DNA of 64,000 bases from contig NZ_LMFY01000001.1 of NCBI RefSeq assembly GCF_001426995.1, positions 1,736,496-1,800,495 of the forward strand, written 5' to 3'. Made by a program: the position numbers and the translations under genes. Source of the stretch: Microbacterium sp. Root553 (GTDB lineage Bacteria; Actinomycetota; Actinomycetes; Actinomycetales; Microbacteriaceae). Of the stretch, positions 56,869 through 64,000 are shown piece after piece (within the stretch, counting starts at the first letter, position 1; the number at the start of each line of letters is the position of its first letter). The notes beneath the pieces were generated by a model. It did no database searches, was not told where the DNA came from, and worked only from the letters and a program-made list of their open reading frames with translations.

Positions 56869-58146
56869 GTGGCTACTGTGAACCCGCCGCGCGGCATGCG
56901 CGACATCCTCCCCGCCGACAAGGCCCGCCGTGAGCGCGTCCTCTCCGTCATCCGCGACCGCTACCGGTCGCACGGCTTCGACGAGATCGAGACGCCGGCG
57001 CTCGAGGAGTACTCGCGACTGCACGCCGGGATCGGCGGCGACAACGAGAAGCTCGCGTTCAACGTGCTGCGCCGCGGGCTCGACGCCGACGCGATCAGGG
57101 AGGCGGCCGACGACCAGGGCGCACTCGCCGACCTCGGACTCCGCTACGACCTCACCGTGCCGCTCGCGCGCTTCTACGCGAGCAACCGAGGGCAGCTGCC
57201 CGGTGTCTTCCGTTCCATCCAGATCGGCCCGGTGTGGCGTGCGGAGCGCCCGCAGAAGGGTCGCTACCGCCAGTTCGTGCAGTGCGACATCGACATCATC
57301 GGCGACGAGTCCGCCCGGGCCGAGTCCGAGCTGATGGTGGCCTCGCTCGACGCGGTCGACGCGCTCGGGCTGGAGGGCGCGACCGTGCGCATCAACGACC
57401 GGCGGGCGCTGGACTGGATGCTCGACAGCTTCGGGTTCACCGCCGAGGAGCGACCCGGCGTCCTCATCACGATCGACAAGCTCGACAAGATCGGACCCGA
57501 CGGCGTCGCGACCGAGCTGCGGGAGAGGGGCGCGGTCGCGTCGGCGGTCGACGCGTTCGAGGAGTTCCTGCGCCGGCCGCAGACCATGGAGTACAACCCG
57601 TTCGGCGAACGACAGATCCGCAAGGCGCTGCCCGACGGTGCACCGGACGAGATCGTCGACCACCTCGTCGGGATCGGCGAGGCGGTCGCGGCGGGGCGCG
57701 GTGCCGACGACATCCCGCTCGTCTTCGATCCGTTCCTCGTGCGCGGCATGGGCTACTACACGGGCACCATCTTCGAGCTCGCCCACCCCTCGGTGCCGTA
57801 CTCGCTGGGCGGCGGCGGTCGCTACGACGGCATGATCGGGCGGTTCCTCGGGCAGCAGGTCGCCGCCGTCGGCTTCTCGCTGGGCTTCGAGCGCCTGGTC
57901 GATCTGGTGACCGTCGGCGCAGACGCCGGCGAGCGTGCGGTCGTGCTCATCCATGACGCCGACGTGCCTGTGGCCGAGCTCGTCTCGCACAAGGCGGGGC
58001 TCGTCGCGTCCGGAGCGCGAGTGCGCCTGGAGCGACGGACGAAGAACGTCAAGGCGCTGCTCGAGCGCTCGGCCGCCGACGGGTACACGGAGTTCGCCAC
58101 GGTGTCGGCCGGCACGGTGGCGCTGGAGCTCAAGCCCCTCTCCTGA
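56869..58146 (+). CDS. hisS: Histidyl-tRNA synthetase
   Basis: A 425-aa class II synthetase: NPPRGMRDILPADKARRERV, motif 2 RAERPQKGRYRQFVQCDIDI, the His-specific loop LVRGMGYYTGTIFE and motif 3 VGFSLGFERLVDL. The C-terminal anticodon-binding domain begins near residue 340. GTG 56869 follows GAAGAT by six bases (leaderless option); GTG 56878 with ggagg 10 nt upstream is the alternative, three codons shorter. Confidence 0.95.
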   Translation: MATVNPPRGMRDILPADKARRERVLSVIRDRYRSHGFDEIETPALEEYSRLHAGIGGDNEKLAFNVLRRGLDADAIREAADDQGALADLGLRYDLTVPLARFYASNRGQLPGVFRSIQIGPVWRAERPQKGRYRQFVQCDIDIIGDESARAESELMVASLDAVDALGLEGATVRINDRRALDWMLDSFGFTAEERPGVLITIDKLDKIGPDGVATELRERGAVASAVDAFEEFLRRPQTMEYNPFGERQIRKALPDGAPDEIVDHLVGIGEAVAAGRGADDIPLVFDPFLVRGMGYYTGTIFELAHPSVPYSLGGGGRYDGMIGRFLGQQVAAVGFSLGFERLVDLVTVGADAGERAVVLIHDADVPVAELVSHKAGLVASGARVRLERRTKNVKALLERSAADGYTEFATVSAGTVALELKPLS

Positions 58147-58248
58147 GATCGGGACATCGGGGCCCGGACTCGTTCCGGGTTCCGAATGCAGGGCCGCGGC
58201 ACGGATGTCGTTCACGCGGCGTTCACGCCCGTCGGGTCGAATCGGCGC

Positions 58249-59058
58249 ATGAGAGGACATCGTCTCGTCACCGTGGTCGGGCTCGGCGTCGCGGCCGTGG
58301 GGGCGGCCGCCGGCATCCGAGTCGTGCTCGCCCGTCAGGCGGCCATCGCGCGCCGCCGCATCGGCAAGCCGCTCGGCGAACGGTCGATCGATGCCGACCG
58401 CGTCTGGCGTCCCTCACTCGGCGGCGAGCCGATCGAACTGCTCGTGCTCGGCGACTCGCTCGCGGCGGGTCTCGGCGCCGAGCGCCGCAAGCAGACGCTC
58501 GGCGGGCGCCTGGCCAAGGGCATGGCTCGACGGATCGGATGGCCCGTGCACCTGCGCACGGGCGCGGTCGTCGGCTCGGAGTCGCCCGACCTGGCGGCCC
58601 AGCTCGCGGACCTGCCGGAGGACTACGCACCGCACGTCGCCGTGATCGTGGTGGGCGGCAACGACGTCACGCACCGGATCCCTGTCGCGGTCTCGACGCA
58701 GCACCTGCGCGACGCGGTCCTGCGTCTGCGTCGGCGCGGCACCGAGGTCGTCGTCGGCACCTGTCCTGATCTCGGTGCGCTGCGTCCGGTTCCGCAGCCG
58801 CTGCGCCGGCTGGTCTCCAGCATGTCGCGCAGACTGGCGGAGGCGCAGACCGAGACGGCTCTCGCCGCGGGGGCGCGCCCTGTCGATCTCCGTCGTGCCG
58901 TCGGTCCGATGTTCTTCGACGATCCGGACGCGATGTTCAGCATGGATCGCTTCCATCCGAGCCCGCTGGGCTACCGGCGCACGGCCGAGGCGCTCCTCCC
59001 GACCGCGTGCGATGCCGCGGAGGCCGCGCTCCGCTCGCGTCGTCGGACGGTGGGCTGA
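58249..59058 (+). CDS. SGNH/GDSL hydrolase with N-terminal membrane anchor
   Basis: A 269-aa protein. One hydrophobic segment (LVTVVGLGVAAVGAAAGIRVV) at the N-terminus anchors it or acts as signal. The SGNH blocks are LLVLGDSLAAGLG (Ser), VVVGGNDVTH and MDRFHPSPLGY (Asp, His). Such esterases often act on cell-envelope lipids or acetylated glycans. ATG 58249 is chosen; an upstream in-frame ATG at 58186 lies within the leader and adds an unlikely polar stretch before the anchor. Confidence 0.85.
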   Translation: MRGHRLVTVVGLGVAAVGAAAGIRVVLARQAAIARRRIGKPLGERSIDADRVWRPSLGGEPIELLVLGDSLAAGLGAERRKQTLGGRLAKGMARRIGWPVHLRTGAVVGSESPDLAAQLADLPEDYAPHVAVIVVGGNDVTHRIPVAVSTQHLRDAVLRLRRRGTEVVVGTCPDLGALRPVPQPLRRLVSSMSRRLAEAQTETALAAGARPVDLRRAVGPMFFDDPDAMFSMDRFHPSPLGYRRTAEALLPTACDAAEAALRSRRRTVG

Positions 59059-59075
59059 ACCGCAGGCCTCGGCCG

Positions 59076-59107
59076 CCTCACACCCCGCGCCCCTCACACC
59101 CCGCGCC
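59076..59107. repeat. 16-bp tandem duplication downstream of the SGNH gene
   Basis: cctcacaccccgcgcc occurs twice in direct succession (59076 and 59092) in the 74-bp gap between convergent genes. Confidence 0.9.
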
Positions 59108-59132
59108 CTCCCACGCACCCCCGCTCTCCTGA

Positions 59133-60359
59133 TCAGCGCGTCAGCCGCAGCCGGATCATCCTGGCGAGTACCCCGATCAGCACCACAGCCGTCCCGACGA
59201 TCGAGGCCAGCACCGGCAGCGAGTTCACGAGCAGCAGGCAGCCGAGCGCCCCGACGACCTGCAGCGCGCGGGGATGACGGCGCGCGGAGGCCTGCTGACG
59301 GAAGGCCGCGGCGTTCGCGATCAGGTAGTACAGCAGGACGCCGAAGGAGGAGAACCCGATCGCGTCGCGGAGATCGGCGACGAGCACGATCGCGACCACG
59401 ATGACGGCGATCAGGATCTCGGCTCGTCGGGGCACCTGCCGGCGATCGTCGACCTTCGCGAGGAACGAGGGCAGATCCTTCTCCCGTGCCATCGCCAGCG
59501 TCGTACGCCCGATCCCGGTGAGGAGTGCGAGCAGCGCCCCCAGCGAGGCGGCCGCCGCCGTGATCCGGACGATCGGGGTGAGCGCGGCCCACCCCGTGGA
59601 GGAGAGGACGTCGGCGAGCGGTGCCGTGCTCATCGCCGCCCCGCCGCCGAGGGTGAGGAGCACCGTGACCGCGACCAGCAGGTACACGATGACGGCGCCG
59701 CCGAGAGCGAGCAGGATCGCCCGGGGAATCGTGCGCGCGGGATCGACGACCTCCTCGCCCAGGGTGGCGATCCTCGCGTACCCGGCGAAGGCGAAGAACA
59801 GCAGACCCGCACCCTGCAGCACCCCGTAGGCCGTGGCATCGGGCAGCGGAACGGGGGACGCCGCGGATGCCGTTCCGAGCCCGACCGCGACGACGACGGC
59901 CAGTCCCAGCAGCGAGCACACCACGAGGATGCGGGTGACGAGAGCCGTGCGCGTCACACCGAGGCAGTTGACGACCGCGAGCGCGACCACCGCGGCCACG
60001 GCGACCGGAACCCGCCAGCCGTCCGGTGCGGCGTACGCGGCGAAGGTCATGGCCATCGCCGCGCAGCTCGCGATCTTGCCGATCACGAAGCTCCATCCGG
60101 CGACGAAGCCCCACCACGGGCCGATCTCGGCACGCGCGTACGCGTAGGTTCCTCCGGCCACCGGATGCACGGCGGCGAGCTGCGCCGACGCGGTGGCGTT
60201 GCAGTAGGCCACGATCGCCGCGATCACGAGCGCGATGAGCAGGCCGCTGCCGGCGACTCCGACCGCCGGCGCCCAGACCGAGAAGACGCCGGCTCCGATC
60301 ATCGAACCGAGTCCGAGGGCGGTGGCGTCGCCGAGAGTCAGGCGGCGGGCGAGGGGCAT
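59133..60359 (-). CDS. APC-superfamily amino acid permease
   Basis: A 408-aa permease with 11-12 helices: LGLGSMIGAGVFSVWAPAVG is the APC substrate-binding start, then GGTYAYARAEIGPWWGFVAG and FFAFAGYARIATLGEEVVDP. It is distinct from the permease at 49166. Substrate unknown. Confidence 0.88.
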   Translation of the reverse strand: MPLARRLTLGDATALGLGSMIGAGVFSVWAPAVGVAGSGLLIALVIAAIVAYCNATASAQLAAVHPVAGGTYAYARAEIGPWWGFVAGWSFVIGKIASCAAMAMTFAAYAAPDGWRVPVAVAAVVALAVVNCLGVTRTALVTRILVVCSLLGLAVVVAVGLGTASAASPVPLPDATAYGVLQGAGLLFFAFAGYARIATLGEEVVDPARTIPRAILLALGGAVIVYLLVAVTVLLTLGGGAAMSTAPLADVLSSTGWAALTPIVRITAAAASLGALLALLTGIGRTTLAMAREKDLPSFLAKVDDRRQVPRRAEILIAVIVVAIVLVADLRDAIGFSSFGVLLYYLIANAAAFRQQASARRHPRALQVVGALGCLLLVNSLPVLASIVGTAVVLIGVLARMIRLRLTR

Positions 60360-60371
60360 CCCGTCATCGTG

Positions 60372-62027
60372 TCACGTGCCGGTGAACGACGGATGTCCCG
60401 GTCCATCGACCACGGGGAGCGTGAGCCTGGCGGGTGTCGATCCGCCGACCTGCACCGTCTGGGTGCTGGGGACCAGCCGGGAGTGATCGCGCACCGGGTC
60501 GTCCGTCCCCGGGTTGCGCAGGTGCACCGGATGCGCACCGGAGGACACCTGCAGGCGCAGGCGCGATCCCGCGGCGAACCGGTGGGCGATCGGGGCCAGA
60601 TCGAGGCGCACCCTGCGGGGTCCGTCGGCGCTCGCCTCGGGCTGCAGCCGTCGATACCCGTCGGTGATCGTGCGCGAGGTGCCTCTGGCGTCGACCTCGC
60701 ACAGCCGCACGAAGACGTCGGCCCGAGGGTTCGTCGACGTGAACGACATCTCGAACCCGGGTGCGCCCATCACGACCAGATCGGCACGGAGGGCATCGCC
60801 CGTGAACACGAGCACGTCGTCGCGGCGTTCGCGGGCGCGCTGATCGCGTCGTCCGGCACGGAACGGATTCAGGGTCCGCCCGCCCGCCGCCGGAGTGGGA
60901 TCGGCGGGGTCGTAACGGTACGAGAGAGCGGATGCGGTCGCCGAATCCCGGCTCGGAGCCAGCCTGTTCGCGGCGGTCGGATCCAGCGTCAGGGGAGAGG
61001 AGGTCGGCGGCCAGCTGTCGAGGTCGCGCCACCCGGCACCGCCCGTGATCTCGACGCGCACGCCGCTCGGCCGCGCGTCGGCGAACGCCTCCAGAACCTC
61101 TCGCACGCCGATGTCGGTGATCTCGGTCGCCCCGTGCACCCAGTCCCCGACGATCAGACGCACCGCGCGTCCGGCATCCTGCAGTGCCGCGTGGTCGGCG
61201 AGCTGGCCGACGAGGAACAGGTCCTGCCAGCCGGCCATCAGCGTCACGGGCGGGATGCTCTCGATGTCCGAGGCGAAGTGCAGCGGATGCCACCACGGGT
61301 CTCCGGCATCGCTGTGCGCGACCCAGTCGCGGAAGAAGCCGGGGTCCGCGCCGCGCGCCACCCGCACGGCCTCGGTCGGAGGCACCGCTCGTGCGCCGCG
61401 ATCGAGCGCGGGCGCCGCGAGCAGCAGTGCCCGCAGGCGGGCGGGCAGCGACCTCTCCTGGATGTCGAGCGCGTACGCCCAGGTGAGCGGGGTGTCGATC
61501 GAGAATCCACCGCCGGGATAGAGGATCGCGTCATCGAACCGGCGGGCCGAGATCGCGATCCCCATCGCGTCCGGTCGCTCGTCGCCGTCGCAGTACGCCC
61601 ACTGCGTCACCCCGAAATAGCTCCCGCCCCAGGAGTGCACGCGGCCCGTGGCCCAGTGCTGTCGGCGCAGCCAGCGCATCGCGGACTGGCCGTCGGCGAC
61701 CTCGTGGTGCAGCGGGTCGAAGGCGCCTCCCGAGCCGAACGTGCCCCGGCAACTCTGCACCACGACGTGGTGTCCGCGTTCGGCGAGGAACCGCGCGACA
61801 CCGGCGATCCCGTCGCGCCCGTACGGTGTGCGGATCAGCACGGTGTGGCCGCCCGCGCCCTCGGCGTGCCAGTGGTCGGTGAGCAGGGAGACCCCGTCAG
61901 CCGCCTCGACCGGGATGCCTGAGGTGCGGCGCACCGTCGGATGCGTCACAGGCGGCATCCCGTCGACCCTGCTCAGGCGCCGGTGCTCGCGCCGAGCGGC
62001 GAGGGTCAGCCGCGGGGAGCCGCTCAT
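60372..62027 (-). CDS. CocE/NonD-family hydrolase (X-Pro dipeptidyl-peptidase-like)
   Basis: A 551-aa serine hydrolase. Residues about 40-330 are the alpha/beta core with SWGGSYFGVTQWAYC (nucleophile Ser in GGSYFG) and FGSGGAFDPLHHEVADG; the C-terminal 220 residues are the PepX_C jelly-roll. Relatives cleave cocaine, glutaryl-7-ACA, or X-Pro peptides. No signal peptide. ATG 62027 overlaps the MFS gene by 4 bp, so it is co-translated with that transporter. Confidence 0.88.
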   Translation of the reverse strand: MSGSPRLTLAARREHRRLSRVDGMPPVTHPTVRRTSGIPVEAADGVSLLTDHWHAEGAGGHTVLIRTPYGRDGIAGVARFLAERGHHVVVQSCRGTFGSGGAFDPLHHEVADGQSAMRWLRRQHWATGRVHSWGGSYFGVTQWAYCDGDERPDAMGIAISARRFDDAILYPGGGFSIDTPLTWAYALDIQERSLPARLRALLLAAPALDRGARAVPPTEAVRVARGADPGFFRDWVAHSDAGDPWWHPLHFASDIESIPPVTLMAGWQDLFLVGQLADHAALQDAGRAVRLIVGDWVHGATEITDIGVREVLEAFADARPSGVRVEITGGAGWRDLDSWPPTSSPLTLDPTAANRLAPSRDSATASALSYRYDPADPTPAAGGRTLNPFRAGRRDQRARERRDDVLVFTGDALRADLVVMGAPGFEMSFTSTNPRADVFVRLCEVDARGTSRTITDGYRRLQPEASADGPRRVRLDLAPIAHRFAAGSRLRLQVSSGAHPVHLRNPGTDDPVRDHSRLVPSTQTVQVGGSTPARLTLPVVDGPGHPSFTGT

Positions 62028-63328
62028 CGCACGCCCTTCACCCGCGTGACGGAGAACGCCGCGATCAGCGCCATGACCACCGCGCCCATGTAGAGGGCGG
62101 CGAAGTTCTCGCCGGTGGGAGAGCCGATGCGGGTCGCGAAGTAACCGAACACGGGCACGAGAATACCGGGCAGCAGGTACGCGAGCGCCACGATGCCGAG
62201 ATCCTTGCCCGCGTCCTCGATCGAGGGCAGGCACTCGGTCATGAGAGCGACGTCAGCGGCGATGTAGGCGCCCTGGCCCGCACCGACGATCGCGATGCCC
62301 ACCAGGAACCACACGATGTCGCCGAACGACACGGCGAGCACGAGACCCGCGGCGCTGGCCAGGGAGCCGATCACGACCGACGGCTTGCGGCGTTTCGTGC
62401 GATCCGAGATCACCCCGAAGACGAACGCCATCACGAGGTTCATGAGCGTGAAGGCCGCGGTGGCCTGCGTCTGCACGGCGGCGATCGCCGCGGGGTCGTC
62501 GATCGCGAAGCGACCGGAGATCGTCAGATAGAGGTAGCTGGTGACCGACACGATCGACGCCGTCATGAAGAACCGGCACATCCACGCCCACGCGAAGTCG
62601 GGGTACCGGCGTGGGCTCAGCCAGAACGTGGCGAGCACTCCGCGCCAGTCCAGAGGAGCGGCGGGCGCGGTGCGCCGGATGTCCTTGAGCGCGAAGAACA
62701 GCAGGAGCGCGAGGAGCGCCGACAGCCCGCCGGGGATCAGGAACATCCCCGCCTGCCCTGTCGCCGCGACGACGCCCGAGAGCGAGACCCCGCCGAGGAT
62801 CCCCAGTGCGGTGGCGGCGCCCGTCACCGCCGACATGATCGCGCGGATGCTGCGTCTGATCTGATCGGCGAACAGCGTGTGGACCGTCATCGAGATGGCT
62901 CCCCAGCCCACCAGGACGAGCACCGTGCCGGTGCCGAGCAGCAGCAGCGACGGCGCGGTCGCCTGGATCCCGTAGCCGATCAGCGCGATGACGGCTCCGG
63001 AGAGGATCCAGGGACGACGGATGCCGAGGCGGGACATCGACCGGTCGCTGACCCGGCCGAAGATCGGTGTCGTGACGAGGACGGCGGCGCCTCCGAGAGT
63101 GAGGACGATGCTGAGATCGCCGGTGGCCTGATCGGGGTTCCACTCCTTGAGGAGCTGCGGGATCGCGACGCTCGCCACCCCCTGGGCGATGCCCGAGCCG
63201 AACCAAGCGAGGACGAACGCGACCCAGAACCAGCGACTCTGGCGCTCGCCGGGGATCGCGTCCGACGCGAGCGGAGGTGCGGACGAGGAGGAGGGGAGCA
63301 CGGGCTCGACTGCATGGGCGGACATCAT
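62024..63328 (-). CDS. MFS transporter
   Basis: A 434-aa 12-helix major facilitator: FVLAWFGSGIAQGVASVAIP at the N-terminus, the A-motif-like GRVSDRSMSRLGIRRPW between helices 2 and 3, and FGVISDRTKRRKP in the second half. It resembles sugar/cation-type MFS carriers (SLC45/MelB side) but the substrate is unknown. Start ATG 63328 overlaps the upstream hydrolase stop (ATGA), with ggag upstream. Confidence 0.88.
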   Translation of the reverse strand: MMSAHAVEPVLPSSSSAPPLASDAIPGERQSRWFWVAFVLAWFGSGIAQGVASVAIPQLLKEWNPDQATGDLSIVLTLGGAAVLVTTPIFGRVSDRSMSRLGIRRPWILSGAVIALIGYGIQATAPSLLLLGTGTVLVLVGWGAISMTVHTLFADQIRRSIRAIMSAVTGAATALGILGGVSLSGVVAATGQAGMFLIPGGLSALLALLLFFALKDIRRTAPAAPLDWRGVLATFWLSPRRYPDFAWAWMCRFFMTASIVSVTSYLYLTISGRFAIDDPAAIAAVQTQATAAFTLMNLVMAFVFGVISDRTKRRKPSVVIGSLASAAGLVLAVSFGDIVWFLVGIAIVGAGQGAYIAADVALMTECLPSIEDAGKDLGIVALAYLLPGILVPVFGYFATRIGSPTGENFAALYMGAVVMALIAAFSVTRVKGVR

Positions 63329-64000
63329 CGTCTCCAGGTCGGGGTCGGGGTCGGGGTCGGTGTCGGGGTGAGTGTCACGATCGTCGCGAGGGTCTCGGTG
63401 AGGGACCGCGGAGGTGCGCCGTCCGGGAGTGCCACGGCGGCGTCGTATGCGCACGCCACCTCGTGGGCGAACACGTCGCGCCACGCGCGCGCGCCGTGCC
63501 AGCGGGCGGTGAGCCCGGGGGATCCGTGCACGTGGCCCGCCCCGATGCGCAGCACCACGGGCACGCCGGCGGCCTGCAGCGTGCGCGTGTAGGCGATGGC
63601 GCCGTCGCGCAGCGGGTCGTGCTCCGCCGCGAGGATCAGGGCGGGAGCGAGGTGCCGATGGTCCGCGGCGTCCAGGGGCGAGGCCTCCGCGAGGGGAGCC
63701 CCGGCGCGGTAGATCGCGACGATCCCCTCCGCGTCCTCCATCCCCGACGCGCGGCGGTACCGGCCCATCGACGCTCCCAGCGGTCGCAGAGCGGTCGGGG
63801 GCACCTCGAGCACCTGATGGCGCAGCGGCCTCCCCTCGTCGCGTTCCCGCAGTGCGGCGGAGGCGGCGATCGTGGCTCCCGCCGAGTTCCCTCCGATGCC
63901 GAGACGGTGGGGGTCGATGCCCCACTCCTCGGCATGGGCACGCAGATCGGCCAGCGCCGCGACCGCATCCCGGACGGGAGCGGGGAACGGATGCTCGGGG
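63325..64000 (-). CDS. Alpha/beta-hydrolase fold-3 esterase, N-terminus outside the window
   Basis: The readable part begins PEHPFPAPVRDAVAALADLR and carries the nucleophile elbow GIGGNSAGATIAA, the Asp in AAEHDPLRD and the His in GAGHVHGSP: an HSL-type esterase/lipase. It ends in a (Thr-Pro)n tail, LTPTPTPTPTPTWRR, coded by a 6-bp repeat. First visible gene of an operon with the MFS transporter and CocE-type hydrolase. Confidence 0.88.
   Translation of the reverse strand, partial: PEHPFPAPVRDAVAALADLRAHAEEWGIDPHRLGIGGNSAGATIAASAALRERDEGRPLRHQVLEVPPTALRPLGASMGRYRRASGMEDAEGIVAIYRAGAPLAEASPLDAADHRHLAPALILAAEHDPLRDGAIAYTRTLQAAGVPVVLRIGAGHVHGSPGLTARWHGARAWRDVFAHEVACAYDAAVALPDGAPPRSLTETLATIVTLTPTPTPTPTPTWRR
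63337..63369. repeat. 6-bp microsatellite at the 3' end of the hydrolase gene
   Basis: ggtcgg repeated about five times with one change encodes Thr-Pro repeats up to three codons before the stop. Confidence 0.9.

Overview
The window is very GC-rich DNA from an actinobacterium. The best fit is Microbacteriaceae, close to Microbacterium. The reasons are a DUF222/HNH protein, a RamB-type regulator divergent from a GTP-dependent PEP carboxykinase, a long-form GAPDH, GTG starts, 4-bp ATGA/GTGA gene overlaps, and many genes whose start codon lies 6-7 nt after a TANNNT-type -10 box (leaderless mRNA pattern). I see no rRNA, tRNA, CRISPR array, prophage or insertion sequence. The left-edge gene and the right-edge gene are both cut by the window. 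No gene-free stretch exceeds 300 bp.

Layout. 0-2 kb: truncated DUF222/HNH gene and a HAD phosphatase. 2.2-9.4 kb, minus strand: a LivFGMH-type ABC importer (permease LivM fused to ATPase LivG), its lipoprotein binding protein, an NTF2-like protein, a MoaF-like protein and an AraC-family regulator. 9.5-12.5 kb: an RpiR regulator divergent from a BadF-type sugar kinase and murQ (muropeptide recycling). 12.6-16.6 kb: copper amine oxidase, TetR regulator, a small membrane protein and a pair of SMR transporters. The amine oxidase and tetR promoters share a near-identical 27-bp element. 16.9-22.9 kb: long GAPDH, HTH_42 protein, RamB-like regulator and pckG, a gluconeogenesis neighbourhood. 23-29.2 kb: ABC exporter, S66 peptidase, MerR regulator, MHS-family symporter and a small phosphoesterase. 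29.2-35.4 kb: a sugar ABC importer with a GH35 beta-galactosidase, divergent from a LacI regulator with two identical operator-like sites. 35.4-39.1 kb: ribD-ribE-ribBA-ribH under an FMN riboswitch. 39.2-44.3 kb: Fpg/Nei glycosylase, GNAT acetyltransferase and mfd. 44.3-50.6 kb: SDR oxidoreductase, then a cassette of hexapeptide protein, kinase plus phospho-lyase fusion, and APC permease. 50.7-58.1 kb: gdhA, ppc, nhaA, mazG and hisS. 58.2-64 kb: SGNH hydrolase, a second APC permease, and an operon of alpha/beta hydrolase, MFS transporter and CocE/NonD hydrolase.

How it fits together. Much of the window concerns uptake of organic nitrogen or carbon compounds (amines, sugars, amino acids, muropeptides) and their entry into central metabolism at the PEP/oxaloacetate node (pckG, ppc) and glutamate (gdhA). 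The two most distinctive parts are the amine oxidase/MoaF neighbourhood and the kinase/phospho-lyase fusion cassette, which looks like a compact pathway for a phosphorylatable amino alcohol or hydroxylysine-like substrate.

A recurring oddity is in-frame tandem-repeat expansion at the extreme 3' ends of genes (murQ, ribD, mfd, the hexapeptide gene, the APC permease, the right-edge hydrolase), twice running across the stop codon.
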